Shown here: positions 18,201-25,860 of the stretch, piece by piece | How the letters are laid out: each line of letters begins with the position of its first letter | Numbering within the stretch: position 1 is the first letter of the stretch | The notes under the pieces: generated by a model | What the model was told of the DNA's origin: nothing | Databases searched by the model: none | Seen by the model: only the letters and a program-made list of their open reading frames with translations | Origin: Palsa-1439 sp050015495 | GTDB lineage: Bacteria; Verrucomicrobiota; Verrucomicrobiia; Palsa-1439 | Assembly: GCA_050015495.1 (NCBI GenBank) | Contig: JBEKBH010000002.1 | Coordinates: 62,001-126,000 of the forward strand | Length of the DNA stretch: 64,000 nucleotides | Direction: 5' to 3' | Position numbers and translations under genes: made by a program

Positions 18201-18520
18201 GAAACAATCTCCACCGCGGGCTGGATCCGCTGCATGCCGCCTGGGAAGCGGGGGTCGGCCGTCTGCGTCCGGTGTTGATGACGGCACTGGCGATGATCAT
18301 CGGCATGTTACCGATGGCGCTGGGGCTCGGCGAAGGCGGGGAGCAGAACGCGCCGCTGGGTCGCGCGGTCATTGGCGGCCTAGTGGTCGCCACGGTCGCC
18401 ACATTATTTTTTGTTCCGGTCGTATTCAGCCTGCTGCGGCGTCATGACGAGGAGCCCAATCCGGCCGACGCGGCGCTGTTGCAACCACACGGCGTTCTCC
18501 CAACCACGGCACACACATGA
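15296..18520 (+). CDS. RND efflux transporter permease (HAE1-like)
   Basis: The 1,074-residue inner-membrane proton/drug antiporter has the expected duplicated architecture: helix 1 (YTFVVAAMLLLLLTPF), a large periplasmic porter loop, helices 2-6 with the proton-relay pair Asp401-Asp402 in GILVDDATVELENV, a second porter loop, then helices 8-12. Length and motifs match full AcrB-family pumps. It follows the tetR gene and operator, has a good ribosome site (GCGGAGG), and is followed without a gap by the adaptor and outer-membrane genes, giving a complete tripartite system. Having the permease first and the adaptor second is the reverse of the acrAB order. The substrate cannot be predicted. Confidence 0.93.
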   Translation: MWIVRLALRRPYTFVVAAMLLLLLTPFILLRTPTDIFPAINIPVVSILWSYTGLNAVEIEQRMVYNEERALTTTVNNIEHIESTSYNDIGVIKVFFRQGTSVDAGVAQITAVSQTVLRSMPPGTTPPLIIQYNASTVPILQYGVSGKGMSEQEIFDACVNQIRVGLITVQGAAIPWPYGGKQRLVSIDLDLKALQAQNLSPEDVVNAVSAQNLVLPSGTAKIGPMEYDINLNTSPKLLDRLNDLPIKTINGAVIHVRDVAQVRDGYLPQRNIVRQDGVRSTLISILKTGSASTLTVANGVKQAMTAVLKTVSDRLVVKQFADQSIFVRAAISGVVREGVIAACLTAIMILLFLGSWRGTVIIALSIPLSILVSLACLSALGETINLMTLGGLALAVGILVDDATVELENVHRQMALGKPVIQAILDGAQEIALPAFVSTLCICIVFVPMFFLAGVARYLFVPLAEAVVFAMLASYALSRTLVPTLVMWFYRHHAYHGHVEDPEKAPRLVRPFVRLQDRFENGFDRMREGYRGMLGVVFEHRVAFALVFMGFCVGSCLLIPFLGQDFFPSVDAGTFRLHVRARSGTRIEETAKFIDQVEAAIRREIPAEELHGILDNIGLPNSSINLSYSDNGVVGPGDADIMVSLREGHRPTPQYVQRLRLRLNREFPGAIFYFLPADIVSQTINFGLPAPLDIQIVGRDQVTNRGIAEQLAAKIRRVPGAVDVRIQQPNDRPKIEFAIDRDRASEMGLTENDIANSVLLNLSGSSQVLPSYWVNFGVGVQYLVNIRAPEYRMDSLNALNSMQVSASQPGTGNGQLLANVASFARTNGPPAISHYNVIPVIDIFGGVSGRDLGGVLHDVEPLIRQAEKELPRGSSILVRGQAETMRSSFIGLSIGLVMAIALIYLLLVVNFQSWLDPFIIITALPGALAGVIWALHLTITTTSVPSLMGAIMSLGVATANSVLVVTFARNNLHRGLDPLHAAWEAGVGRLRPVLMTALAMIIGMLPMALGLGEGGEQNAPLGRAVIGGLVVATVATLFFVPVVFSLLRRHDEEPNPADAALLQPHGVLPTTAHT

Positions 18521-18531
18521 GGAATGTTGTT

Positions 18532-19755
18532 ATGAACTCACTTGAACAGGACAAAGCACGGTCCCCGGAAAACACCGGTCAACCGCCATCCCCGGCCCCG
18601 CCCGGGCAGGCGACGGCTTCGCCCGTCCGACTCTCGCGGGTCGCTGCGGTCGTGAGCGTATTGGTCGTGGTCGGATTTCTCGCCGGATTCATTCCCCGCT
18701 GGCACCAACGCAATCTGTTGCGGGCGGAAACGGTGGAACTGGCGACTCCTTCCGTCGCGGTCGTCTCGCCCAAACCGAGCCATGCCGTCGCGGGACTGGT
18801 ATTGCCGGCGGAAGTGAGGCCGTTGCTGGAAGCGCCGATCTTTTCCCGCGCCAACGGCTACCTCAAGCGCTGGCTGGTGGACATCGGGGCGCACGTCGAG
18901 GCCGGCCAACTGCTGGCGGAAGTCGATACGCCCGAGCTGGACCAGCAGCTCGAACAGGCCCGCGCACAACTTGCGGAATCGGAGGCGGCGCTGGCACTGG
19001 CCAAGACCACGGCCGAACGTTGGGCCGACCTGTTGAAGACCGCCAGCGTGAGCGAACAGGAAAACGCCGAGAAACAGGCCGACTACAAGCTGAAGTCCGC
19101 GACCGTTGAAGCCGGCCGGGCCAACGTGCATCGGTTGGAGCAATTGCAATCGTTCGAGCGCATCACCGCGCCGTTTGCCGGCACGATCACCGTGCGCAAT
19201 ACCGATGTGGGCGACCTGATTACGGCGGGGAGCGGCACGGAATTGTTCCATCTGGCGCAGACGCGGACGTTGCGCGTGTACGTCCGTGTCCCCCAGAGCG
19301 CGGCCCGGGGGATTACGACCGGCCAATCCGCGGAGCTACTGATTCCCGAGATTCCGGGAAAGAAGTTCTCGGCGACGGTGACGAGCACGTCGGGGGCGAT
19401 GTCGACAGATTCGCGCACGCTGCTGACAGAACTGCAGGTGGACAATTCGCAGGACGAGATCCTGCCGGGCAGCTACGCCCAGGTGCGGTTCCTGGATCCG
19501 AGGGTGAGCACGGCGTTGACACTCCCGTCGAACACATTGTTGTTTCGCGCCGAGGGCTTGCAAGTGGGCGTGGTGGGGCCGGACGACAAAGTGGACCTGC
19601 GGAGCGTCAATATTGGCCGCGATTTTGGACAGACGGTTGAGGTGCTCGCGGGGGTAGGCCCCACGGACCGGGTGATCGTCAATCCAGCCGATTCGCTGGT
19701 GAGCGGCACCACGGTGCGGATCGCGGACGCCTCCCCGACCACGAAGGCTCCATGA
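18532..19755 (+). CDS. RND periplasmic adaptor (membrane fusion protein)
   Basis: The 407-residue protein has an N-terminal membrane anchor after a Pro-rich start (VAAVVSVLVVVGFLAGFIP), a split biotinyl/lipoyl domain (YLKRWLVDIGAHVEAGQLLA and FERITAPFAGTI), a coiled-coil hairpin between them and a beta-barrel domain with RTLRVYVRVPQ. It bridges the permease and the outer-membrane channel. An ATG at 18517 overlaps the permease stop, but the ATG at 18532 has a GAGGA ribosome site 8 bp upstream, so I chose it; the difference is five residues. Confidence 0.9.
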   Translation: MNSLEQDKARSPENTGQPPSPAPPGQATASPVRLSRVAAVVSVLVVVGFLAGFIPRWHQRNLLRAETVELATPSVAVVSPKPSHAVAGLVLPAEVRPLLEAPIFSRANGYLKRWLVDIGAHVEAGQLLAEVDTPELDQQLEQARAQLAESEAALALAKTTAERWADLLKTASVSEQENAEKQADYKLKSATVEAGRANVHRLEQLQSFERITAPFAGTITVRNTDVGDLITAGSGTELFHLAQTRTLRVYVRVPQSAARGITTGQSAELLIPEIPGKKFSATVTSTSGAMSTDSRTLLTELQVDNSQDEILPGSYAQVRFLDPRVSTALTLPSNTLLFRAEGLQVGVVGPDDKVDLRSVNIGRDFGQTVEVLAGVGPTDRVIVNPADSLVSGTTVRIADASPTTKAP

Positions 19756-21248
19756 CGGCGCCACGAACTCGATCGGCGATTCGCCCGGCGGCCACCGTGG
19801 CCCGGCACGCGACGGTGTGGGCCATCACGCTTCTGGCGGGTTGCGCCGTTGGGCCGGATTACAAGCGGCCGGAGGCGACGGCCACGATGCCCGCCGCGTA
19901 TGCTGCGGTCACCAACGGGTGGAAGGTTGCCGAACCGCAGGCCCATCTGCCGAAGGGCAAATGGTGGGAGGTGTTTGGCGATGAGGAACTGAACGGGTTG
20001 GAGACCCGGGCGGCAGCGGCCAATCAGGAGTTGAAGGCCGCCGTGGCCGGTTTCGACCAGGCGCGGGCCATTGCGGACGTCACGAGGTCTCAACTGTTTC
20101 CTCAGATTGGCATTTCACCATCCGCGATGGCGCACCGCAATTCGGCGAACCAGCCATTCGAAGGCCAGCCGGCCGGGGTGAGCAACACGACGACCTATGC
20201 CGATCTGATTGCGCCGTTGAACCTCAGTTACGAGGTCGATTTGTGGGGGCGGGTGCGGCGCAGTGTCGAGTCGGCGCGAGCCCAACAACAGGCCAGCGCC
20301 GATGACTTGGAGGGGGTCAAACTGGCGATCGAGGCGGAAGTGGCGACGGATTATTTCACCCTGCGGGCCCTCGATGCGGAAACTGAATTATTGAGTTCCA
20401 ACATCGACGTATTCGGGAAATCCCTGGAATTGACACAAAACCGCCGGACGGGCGGGGTCGCGTCCGACCTGGACGTGGCGCAGGCGGAAACCGTGCTGCG
20501 GACGACGCAGGCGGAATTGCCGGCGACACAGTTGCAGCGCGCGCAATTTGAGCACGCGCTTGCCGTTTTGACCGGTCAGGCGGCCTCGGCGTTCACGGTG
20601 CCGGAACGACCGCTTAACGTCCCGCCCCCGGTGATTCCGCCCGGTTTGCCCTCCCAACTGCTGGAACGCAGGCCGGACATTGCGGCGGCCGAACGGCGGA
20701 TGGCGGCGGCGAACGCGAGCATCGGCGTGGCGAAGGGCGCATTTTTTCCGGCCATCCAGTTAAACGGATTGGCCGGCATGGAGAGTCTGCATCTGGGTTC
20801 GTTGTTTGACTGGCAGAGCCGGTTCTGGTCGCTGGGGCCATCGTTGACGATGCCGCTGTTCGATGCGGGACAGAACAGCGCCAATCTTCGGGCCGCGCGG
20901 GCGGCTTACGAACAGGCGGTCGCGAACTACCGCCAGACGGTCCTCGTGGCGTTTGCGGACGTGGAAGATAACTTGGCGGCCCAAGAGTTCCTGACCCGCC
21001 AGGGCGATGCGGAAGCCGCCGCGTTGCGCGCGGCGCGCAAACAATTCGAGGTTGCCGACTATCGCTACCGGGCCGGCCTAGTGACTTTCCTGGACGTGGC
21101 GAGTGCGGAGAATTCGGCATTGGAGATCGAGCGCACCGCGGTAGAACTCCGTGGGCAACAACTCGTGGCCACGGTGTCGCTGGTCCGGTCGCTCGGAGGC
21201 GGTTGGCAGGACCCGAATGCACAGGCTTCTCGCACAGCGAACCGGTAA
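19752..21248 (+). CDS. RND outer-membrane factor, lipoprotein of the OprM/NodT family
   Basis: The 498-residue protein has a lipoprotein signal with lipobox LAGC (Cys31) followed by AVGPDYKRPE, the signature start of OprM/NodT channels. Two outer-membrane-efflux repeats follow, including LNLSYEVDLWGRVRR and RPDIAAAERRMAAANA. It forms the exit duct of the tripartite pump and its ATG overlaps the adaptor TGA. The MdtABC-like operon on the other strand has no channel gene, so this one could serve both pumps. Confidence 0.92.
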   Translation: MTAPRTRSAIRPAATVARHATVWAITLLAGCAVGPDYKRPEATATMPAAYAAVTNGWKVAEPQAHLPKGKWWEVFGDEELNGLETRAAAANQELKAAVAGFDQARAIADVTRSQLFPQIGISPSAMAHRNSANQPFEGQPAGVSNTTTYADLIAPLNLSYEVDLWGRVRRSVESARAQQQASADDLEGVKLAIEAEVATDYFTLRALDAETELLSSNIDVFGKSLELTQNRRTGGVASDLDVAQAETVLRTTQAELPATQLQRAQFEHALAVLTGQAASAFTVPERPLNVPPPVIPPGLPSQLLERRPDIAAAERRMAAANASIGVAKGAFFPAIQLNGLAGMESLHLGSLFDWQSRFWSLGPSLTMPLFDAGQNSANLRAARAAYEQAVANYRQTVLVAFADVEDNLAAQEFLTRQGDAEAAALRAARKQFEVADYRYRAGLVTFLDVASAENSALEIERTAVELRGQQLVATVSLVRSLGGGWQDPNAQASRTANR

Positions 21249-21291
21249 GCGGTCGAACCGGGCTGACCCCGTCAGCCGGGCGCGGCTTACC
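21244..21291. terminator. Symmetric hairpin between convergent genes
   Basis: An outer stem GGTAAGC (21244-21250) / GCTTACC (21285-21291) encloses an inner hairpin GGCTGAC-CCC-GTCAGCC (21261-21277). The outer arms contain the stop codons of both converging genes (TAA at 21246-21248 and, on the minus strand, TAA at 21289-21287). It probably acts as a bidirectional terminator, although neither side has a T-tract. Confidence 0.55.
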
Positions 21292-22159
21292 ACGTGAAAT
21301 GGTGGAGGCCGTAGATGAGCGATGCGCCCAAGTACCCGGCGGCGCTCACCAGGATGATTCCCAACAGCAAGGTTAGCCGAAAGGAGAGGCACCAACGGTC
21401 GGGATTTCCCTTTCGATTCGCCAACTCCGAAAGCGCGGCGATAAGAACGGCCCACACCGCCGTGGCCGTGCCAAACCAGCGATGCCACACAAGGATTTCC
21501 GCGGCTGACCCACTGTAGTGTGAAGCGGCGGCGTCAAACCAACCGAGTGTTGCCGTGACCACGGCGCTCGCGGCGCCCAGCACGACGCAGAAACGCACGG
21601 TAGTTTTCCACGAGTCCTTTCGGGTGAGCGTCCAGATGAATTCCGCGGGCAACGCGGCGATGAGCAGGGCAATGGGAAAATGTGTCAATGGCGGATGAAA
21701 CTGGCCGACGTCGCGGACGATTCGCCGTCCCACACTCAATGGAGACGCGGTGTTCGCGCCAGCCGCCGGGTCGTAGGTTGTCCCCGCACCGAGCGCGGTT
21801 GACGCGCCGGTTTCGATCCAAGCCTTCACAATGGCCTTTTCTTCGAGCGTCAAGGGTGTGGAATCGCCCTTTGGATCCGGCATTTCGTTGTGCCAGACCA
21901 TTTGGTAGAGCTCCGATTTCAGCGGGTTACCCGGCACGATCATTTTGGGGTTGGCGGCGACGCGCGGGAGGTCGAGGACGTAGCCGAATTTTCCCTTGGG
22001 GTGCGCGAGATCCGCGGCATGGCATTCCACGCATTTGACCTGGAAAATAGCGTGCACCTGCGTCGCCAGCGAGGGTAGTTGATCCCCGGCGTCGGACTCG
22101 CGCGCGATCAACGACAGGGTCAGGGCCAGGGCGAGCGCCCCGGCGACGACGCGCCTCAC
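21287..22159 (-). CDS. Cytochrome c domain fused to a DUF2231-like membrane domain
   Basis: The 290-residue protein has a signal peptide, then a planctomycete-type cytochrome c domain with the haem motif CVECH (Cys43, Cys46, His47) and a candidate axial Met93 in NEMPDPKG. After a linker come four transmembrane helices (from about residue 147) beginning HPPLTHFPIALLIAALPAEF, the typical start of DUF2231. It is the last gene of a minus-strand run that starts with the efflux adaptor, and begins 1 bp after the b562-like gene, so the two haem proteins may work together in electron transfer. The link to efflux is only positional. Confidence 0.85.
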   Translation of the reverse strand: MRRVVAGALALALTLSLIARESDAGDQLPSLATQVHAIFQVKCVECHAADLAHPKGKFGYVLDLPRVAANPKMIVPGNPLKSELYQMVWHNEMPDPKGDSTPLTLEEKAIVKAWIETGASTALGAGTTYDPAAGANTASPLSVGRRIVRDVGQFHPPLTHFPIALLIAALPAEFIWTLTRKDSWKTTVRFCVVLGAASAVVTATLGWFDAAASHYSGSAAEILVWHRWFGTATAVWAVLIAALSELANRKGNPDRWCLSFRLTLLLGIILVSAAGYLGASLIYGLHHFTW

Positions 22160-22160
22160 C

Positions 22161-22667
22161 TTACTGCCCCGGTGGCGCCGGTGGCGGAGGTGAATCCGGC
22201 GGCGACCCCGGCGATGGGCCGTGGTGCTTTCCGGCGCCCACTCCGAGTTCCTTGTGGCTCGATTCCTTCAACTGACCGATCTTCTGGATCTCCGCCTTGG
22301 CAACGTCGATCTGGTCGGCGGTAATGGCCTGCTTCAACGCCGCGATCTCGGCAATCAACTTATCCAAATCGTTGTGAAACGTATCCAGGTATTGCGTTTG
22401 TTGATCGCCGGACATCTTGGAGGCTTTCGGCGGGATAAGTGTTTTGGCTGTCTCGGCGTGTTTTTGCATCTCGGCGACGAGGGCGAGCGTGGACGCCTTC
22501 TGCGTAAGGTCGGTGTATTGGCGGTTGACCAGGCGAAGAGCGTGGTTCATCCCTTCCATTTGGTCATGGAGGGGCGATTCATGATCGCCCTGGGCGAAGA
22601 GATTCAGCGGCGCGAGCGGAGTGGTCAACAAAACGAACAGCCAGAGACTGCGAACGATGTTTTTCAT
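22161..22667 (-). CDS. Cytochrome b562-like four-helix protein
   Basis: The 168-residue exported protein (signal peptide ending NLFAQ-GD) resembles cytochrome b562 across its mature part: HDQMEGMNHALRLVNR aligns with the first helix that carries the haem-ligating Met (here Met37), the middle has the conserved PPK turn, and QLKESSHKELG at the end offers His138 as second ligand, three residues closer than in the E. coli protein. A Pro-rich tail follows. If both ligands hold, it binds non-covalent haem b in the periplasm; family members that lost haem also exist. I chose the ATG at 22667, with GGGAA upstream, over two ATGs further out. Confidence 0.72.
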   Translation of the reverse strand: MKNIVRSLWLFVLLTTPLAPLNLFAQGDHESPLHDQMEGMNHALRLVNRQYTDLTQKASTLALVAEMQKHAETAKTLIPPKASKMSGDQQTQYLDTFHNDLDKLIAEIAALKQAITADQIDVAKAEIQKIGQLKESSHKELGVGAGKHHGPSPGSPPDSPPPPAPPGQ

Positions 22668-22744
22668 AAGCATTTCCCGATGACGCATCTATTCATGACC
22701 AATTTCGTGGCTTAACGCAAGCCCGGAAGATGTCCTGCGCGCCT

Positions 22745-25700
22745 CTACTGCGCGGGCGCAAGTTCCGGAGCTCTCTGGTGGTGGCGCAGCTTGAAGCGTT
22801 GCCGCATGTGTTCGAACGCGAGATAAATGACCGGCGTGGTGTAGAGCGTGAGAACCTGGGAGAACAGCAGACCACCGACAACGGAAATGCCCAGCGGCTG
22901 GCGCAGTTCGGACCCCGTCCCGAGTCCAATGGCCAGCGGAACGGCGCCGAGCATCGCCGCCATGGTGGTCATCATGATCGGCCGGAAGCGAATCACGCAG
23001 GCCTTGTAGATGGACTCTTCCGGGCTCAGACCTTCCGTGCGTTCCGCGTCCAACGCGAAGTCGATCATCATGATGGCGTTCTTCTTGACGATGCCCATGA
23101 GCAGGATAATCCCGATGAAGGACACGAGGGAAAGGTCGACGCCGCAAAACATGAGCGCCACCAGCGCGCCGACCCCGGCGGAGGGCAGCGTGGACAGGAT
23201 CGTGATGGGATGAATCAGGCTTTCGTAGAGCATGCCCAAGACGATGTATACGGTGACGAGCGCGGCCACGAGCAGCAAGGGCAGTGTGGCCAGCGATGCC
23301 TGGAAGACCTGGGCGGTTCCTTGAAAACTGCCCATGACGTTTTCCGGCATCCGCATCTGCCGCGCCACGTTCTGGATGATCTCGGTTGCCTGACCCAGCG
23401 CGACGCCCGGAGCCAGGTTGAACGAAAGCGTCACCGCGGGGAACTGGCCCTGGTGATTGACCGACAAGCTCGTGTTGCCGGTCTCGAAGCGGGCGACACT
23501 GGCCAGCGGCACCATCTTGCCGGTATTGGATTTGACGTAAATCTTGTTGAGCGCGGACGGCTCGAGCTGGTCTTTCGGTTCCACTTCGAGCACGACGTAA
23601 TGCTCGTTGTATTGCTCGTAAATGGTCGCGACCTGTCGCTGGCCGAACGCGTCGTAGAGGGTGTCGTCGATGCTCTGGGGCGAGACGCCGAGCTGGGAGG
23701 CGGCATCGCGGTCGATGACGACATTGGCCTCCAGTCCATGCGTCAACTGGTCGCTATTGACGTCCCGCAGTTGCGGGACTTTGCGGAGACTGGCGAGCAG
23801 TTGGGCGGACCAGTAATTCAGTGCGCTCAGGTCGGTGGAAGTCAGGGAATACTGATATTGCGCCCCGGTGAATCGGCCACCCACGCGGATGTCCTGAACG
23901 GGTTGGCAGATCAGGAAGATTCCAGGAAGAGATGCCATTTTGCGCCGCAGCCGGCCGATGACCTGGTCGGCAGTGACGTTTCTCTGGTTTTTCGGCTTGA
24001 GCATGATGAACATGCGGCCATTGTTGATCGTCGAGTTTCCGCCACTGGCGCCAATGAATGAACCCAACGACGCAACGGCCGGATCGGCGAGGACGGTTTG
24101 GGCCGCCTGGGCCTGGAGTCGCGCCATCGTGGCAAACGATACATCCTCAGCGGCCTGTGTCTGACCGAACAGGGTGCCGGTGTCCTGTTGCGGAAAGAAG
24201 CCTTTGGGCACGGTGATGTACAGCCAGACGGTGGTGATGAACGTGGCCACCCAGACCGTGAGCATGAAGCCTTGATGACGCAACACCCATTTGAGGCCGG
24301 TCTCATAGTGGCGGAGCATCCAATGGAAACCGCCTTCGCAGACCCGATAGAACCGCCCCGGTTCACCGTACGCCGACTCCGGTTTGAGGAAACGCGAGCA
24401 CATCATCGGCGTCAGCGTCAACGAGACGATCCCGGACACCACGATGGCCAGGCTCAGCGTGACCGCGAACTCGTGAAACAGCCGCCCGATCAACCCACCC
24501 ATGAATAGCAGCGGGATGAAGACGGCTACCAGCGAGGTACTGATGGAGATCACAGTGAAGCCGATTTGCCGCGCGCCGTTGAGTGCCGCTTGCATGGACG
24601 ACTGGCCCTGCTCGATGTAACGGTACACATTCTCGATGACCACGATGGCATCATCCACAACAAACCCGACCGAAATGGTGATCGCCATCAGGGAAAGGTT
24701 ATCGAGGCTGTAATTCAGCAGATACATGATGCCACATGTCCCGGCCAGGGCGAGGGGCACGGTGACGTTGGCGATAAACGTGGGCCAGAACCTCCGCAGG
24801 AACAGGAAGATGACCATGATCACGAGCGTGATGCTCAACAACAGGGAAATCTGAACGTCGTTCACCGACGCGCGGATCGTCGTCGTCCGGTCGGCGAGCA
24901 CCTTTAGCTTCACCGAGGGCGGCACCCACCGTTCTAGTCGCGGCAACTGCTCCTTGATGCGGTCGACGGTGTCAATGACGTTGGCGCCGGCTTGTTTGAA
25001 GATGAACAAGAGCACCGCCCGACGATTTCCATCCCAACCGGCCAGCAGGTTGTTCTCCACACCCTCGACGGTCTGTCCGAGGGAGGTGAGCCGGATGGGA
25101 GTGTTATCCGCCTGTGTCAGGATGAGGGAACGATATTCGCGGGCGTCCACCAGTTGATCGTTGCTGGCGAAGGTATAGGAAACCTGATTGCCATCGATCC
25201 CGCCAATGGGTTGAACCACGGTCGCCTGGCTCAAAAACGAGCGGACATCCTCCAAACTGAGTCTGGCCGAGGCCAACGCCGCCGGGTCGATTTGCACGCG
25301 GACCGCCGATTTCTCAGCCCCGTTGATGCCGACCAGGCTGACGCCGTCGATCTGGCTAATCTTCTGGCCCATGATCTGGTCGGCGTATTCGTAGACCTGC
25401 GCGGGCAGGAGCGTGTCCGAAGACATCGACAGCACCAGAATCGGGGCGTCGGCCGGGTTGACCTTGCGGTACGTCGGCGGACTGGGAAGATTGACCGGCA
25501 ACTCGCTGGCGGCGGCGTTGATGGCCGCCTGCACGTCGCGCGCCGCGCCATCGATGTTGCGGTCCAAACCAAACTGGATGGTCACCGAACAGCCTCCCAA
25601 CGTGCTGACAGAAGTGATCTCGGAGACATCGGCAATCTGGGCCAACCGGCGTTCGAGCGGAGCCGCCAGCGAGGACGCGACCGTTTCCGGGTCGGCGCCC

Positions 25701-25855
25701 GGCAACGAGGCGGACACGGAGATCATCGGATAGTCGACGCGCGGGATCGCCGCCACCGGCAGGAACCGATACGCCACAATCCCCATCAGGAACAGGCCCG
25801 CGGCCAACAAGGACGTTCCGACGGGTCGGCGAATGAAAGGCTCGGAGACATTCAT
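22745..25855 (-). CDS. RND efflux permease, MdtC-like
   Basis: The 1,036-residue pump subunit begins MNVSEPFIRRPVGTSLLAAG, has two large periplasmic loops, the proton-relay Asp pair in GFVVDDAIVVIENVYRYIEQ, and 12 expected helices. It lies 5 bp downstream of a second, different RND permease. Two non-identical permeases after one adaptor is the MdtABC/MuxABC arrangement, where the two subunits form a mixed trimer. By order this is the second permease (MdtC/MuxC position). Both permeases end with similar basic, charged tails. Confidence 0.9.
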   Translation of the reverse strand: MNVSEPFIRRPVGTSLLAAGLFLMGIVAYRFLPVAAIPRVDYPMISVSASLPGADPETVASSLAAPLERRLAQIADVSEITSVSTLGGCSVTIQFGLDRNIDGAARDVQAAINAAASELPVNLPSPPTYRKVNPADAPILVLSMSSDTLLPAQVYEYADQIMGQKISQIDGVSLVGINGAEKSAVRVQIDPAALASARLSLEDVRSFLSQATVVQPIGGIDGNQVSYTFASNDQLVDAREYRSLILTQADNTPIRLTSLGQTVEGVENNLLAGWDGNRRAVLLFIFKQAGANVIDTVDRIKEQLPRLERWVPPSVKLKVLADRTTTIRASVNDVQISLLLSITLVIMVIFLFLRRFWPTFIANVTVPLALAGTCGIMYLLNYSLDNLSLMAITISVGFVVDDAIVVIENVYRYIEQGQSSMQAALNGARQIGFTVISISTSLVAVFIPLLFMGGLIGRLFHEFAVTLSLAIVVSGIVSLTLTPMMCSRFLKPESAYGEPGRFYRVCEGGFHWMLRHYETGLKWVLRHQGFMLTVWVATFITTVWLYITVPKGFFPQQDTGTLFGQTQAAEDVSFATMARLQAQAAQTVLADPAVASLGSFIGASGGNSTINNGRMFIMLKPKNQRNVTADQVIGRLRRKMASLPGIFLICQPVQDIRVGGRFTGAQYQYSLTSTDLSALNYWSAQLLASLRKVPQLRDVNSDQLTHGLEANVVIDRDAASQLGVSPQSIDDTLYDAFGQRQVATIYEQYNEHYVVLEVEPKDQLEPSALNKIYVKSNTGKMVPLASVARFETGNTSLSVNHQGQFPAVTLSFNLAPGVALGQATEIIQNVARQMRMPENVMGSFQGTAQVFQASLATLPLLLVAALVTVYIVLGMLYESLIHPITILSTLPSAGVGALVALMFCGVDLSLVSFIGIILLMGIVKKNAIMMIDFALDAERTEGLSPEESIYKACVIRFRPIMMTTMAAMLGAVPLAIGLGTGSELRQPLGISVVGGLLFSQVLTLYTTPVIYLAFEHMRQRFKLRHHQRAPELAPAQ

Positions 25856-25860
25856 GACGG

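Noticed and set aside
22730..24061. Plus-strand frame of 443 codons across the MdtC-like gene
   Set aside because: Asp/Arg/His-rich translation typical of an antisense shadow; the minus-strand RND pump is unmistakable.
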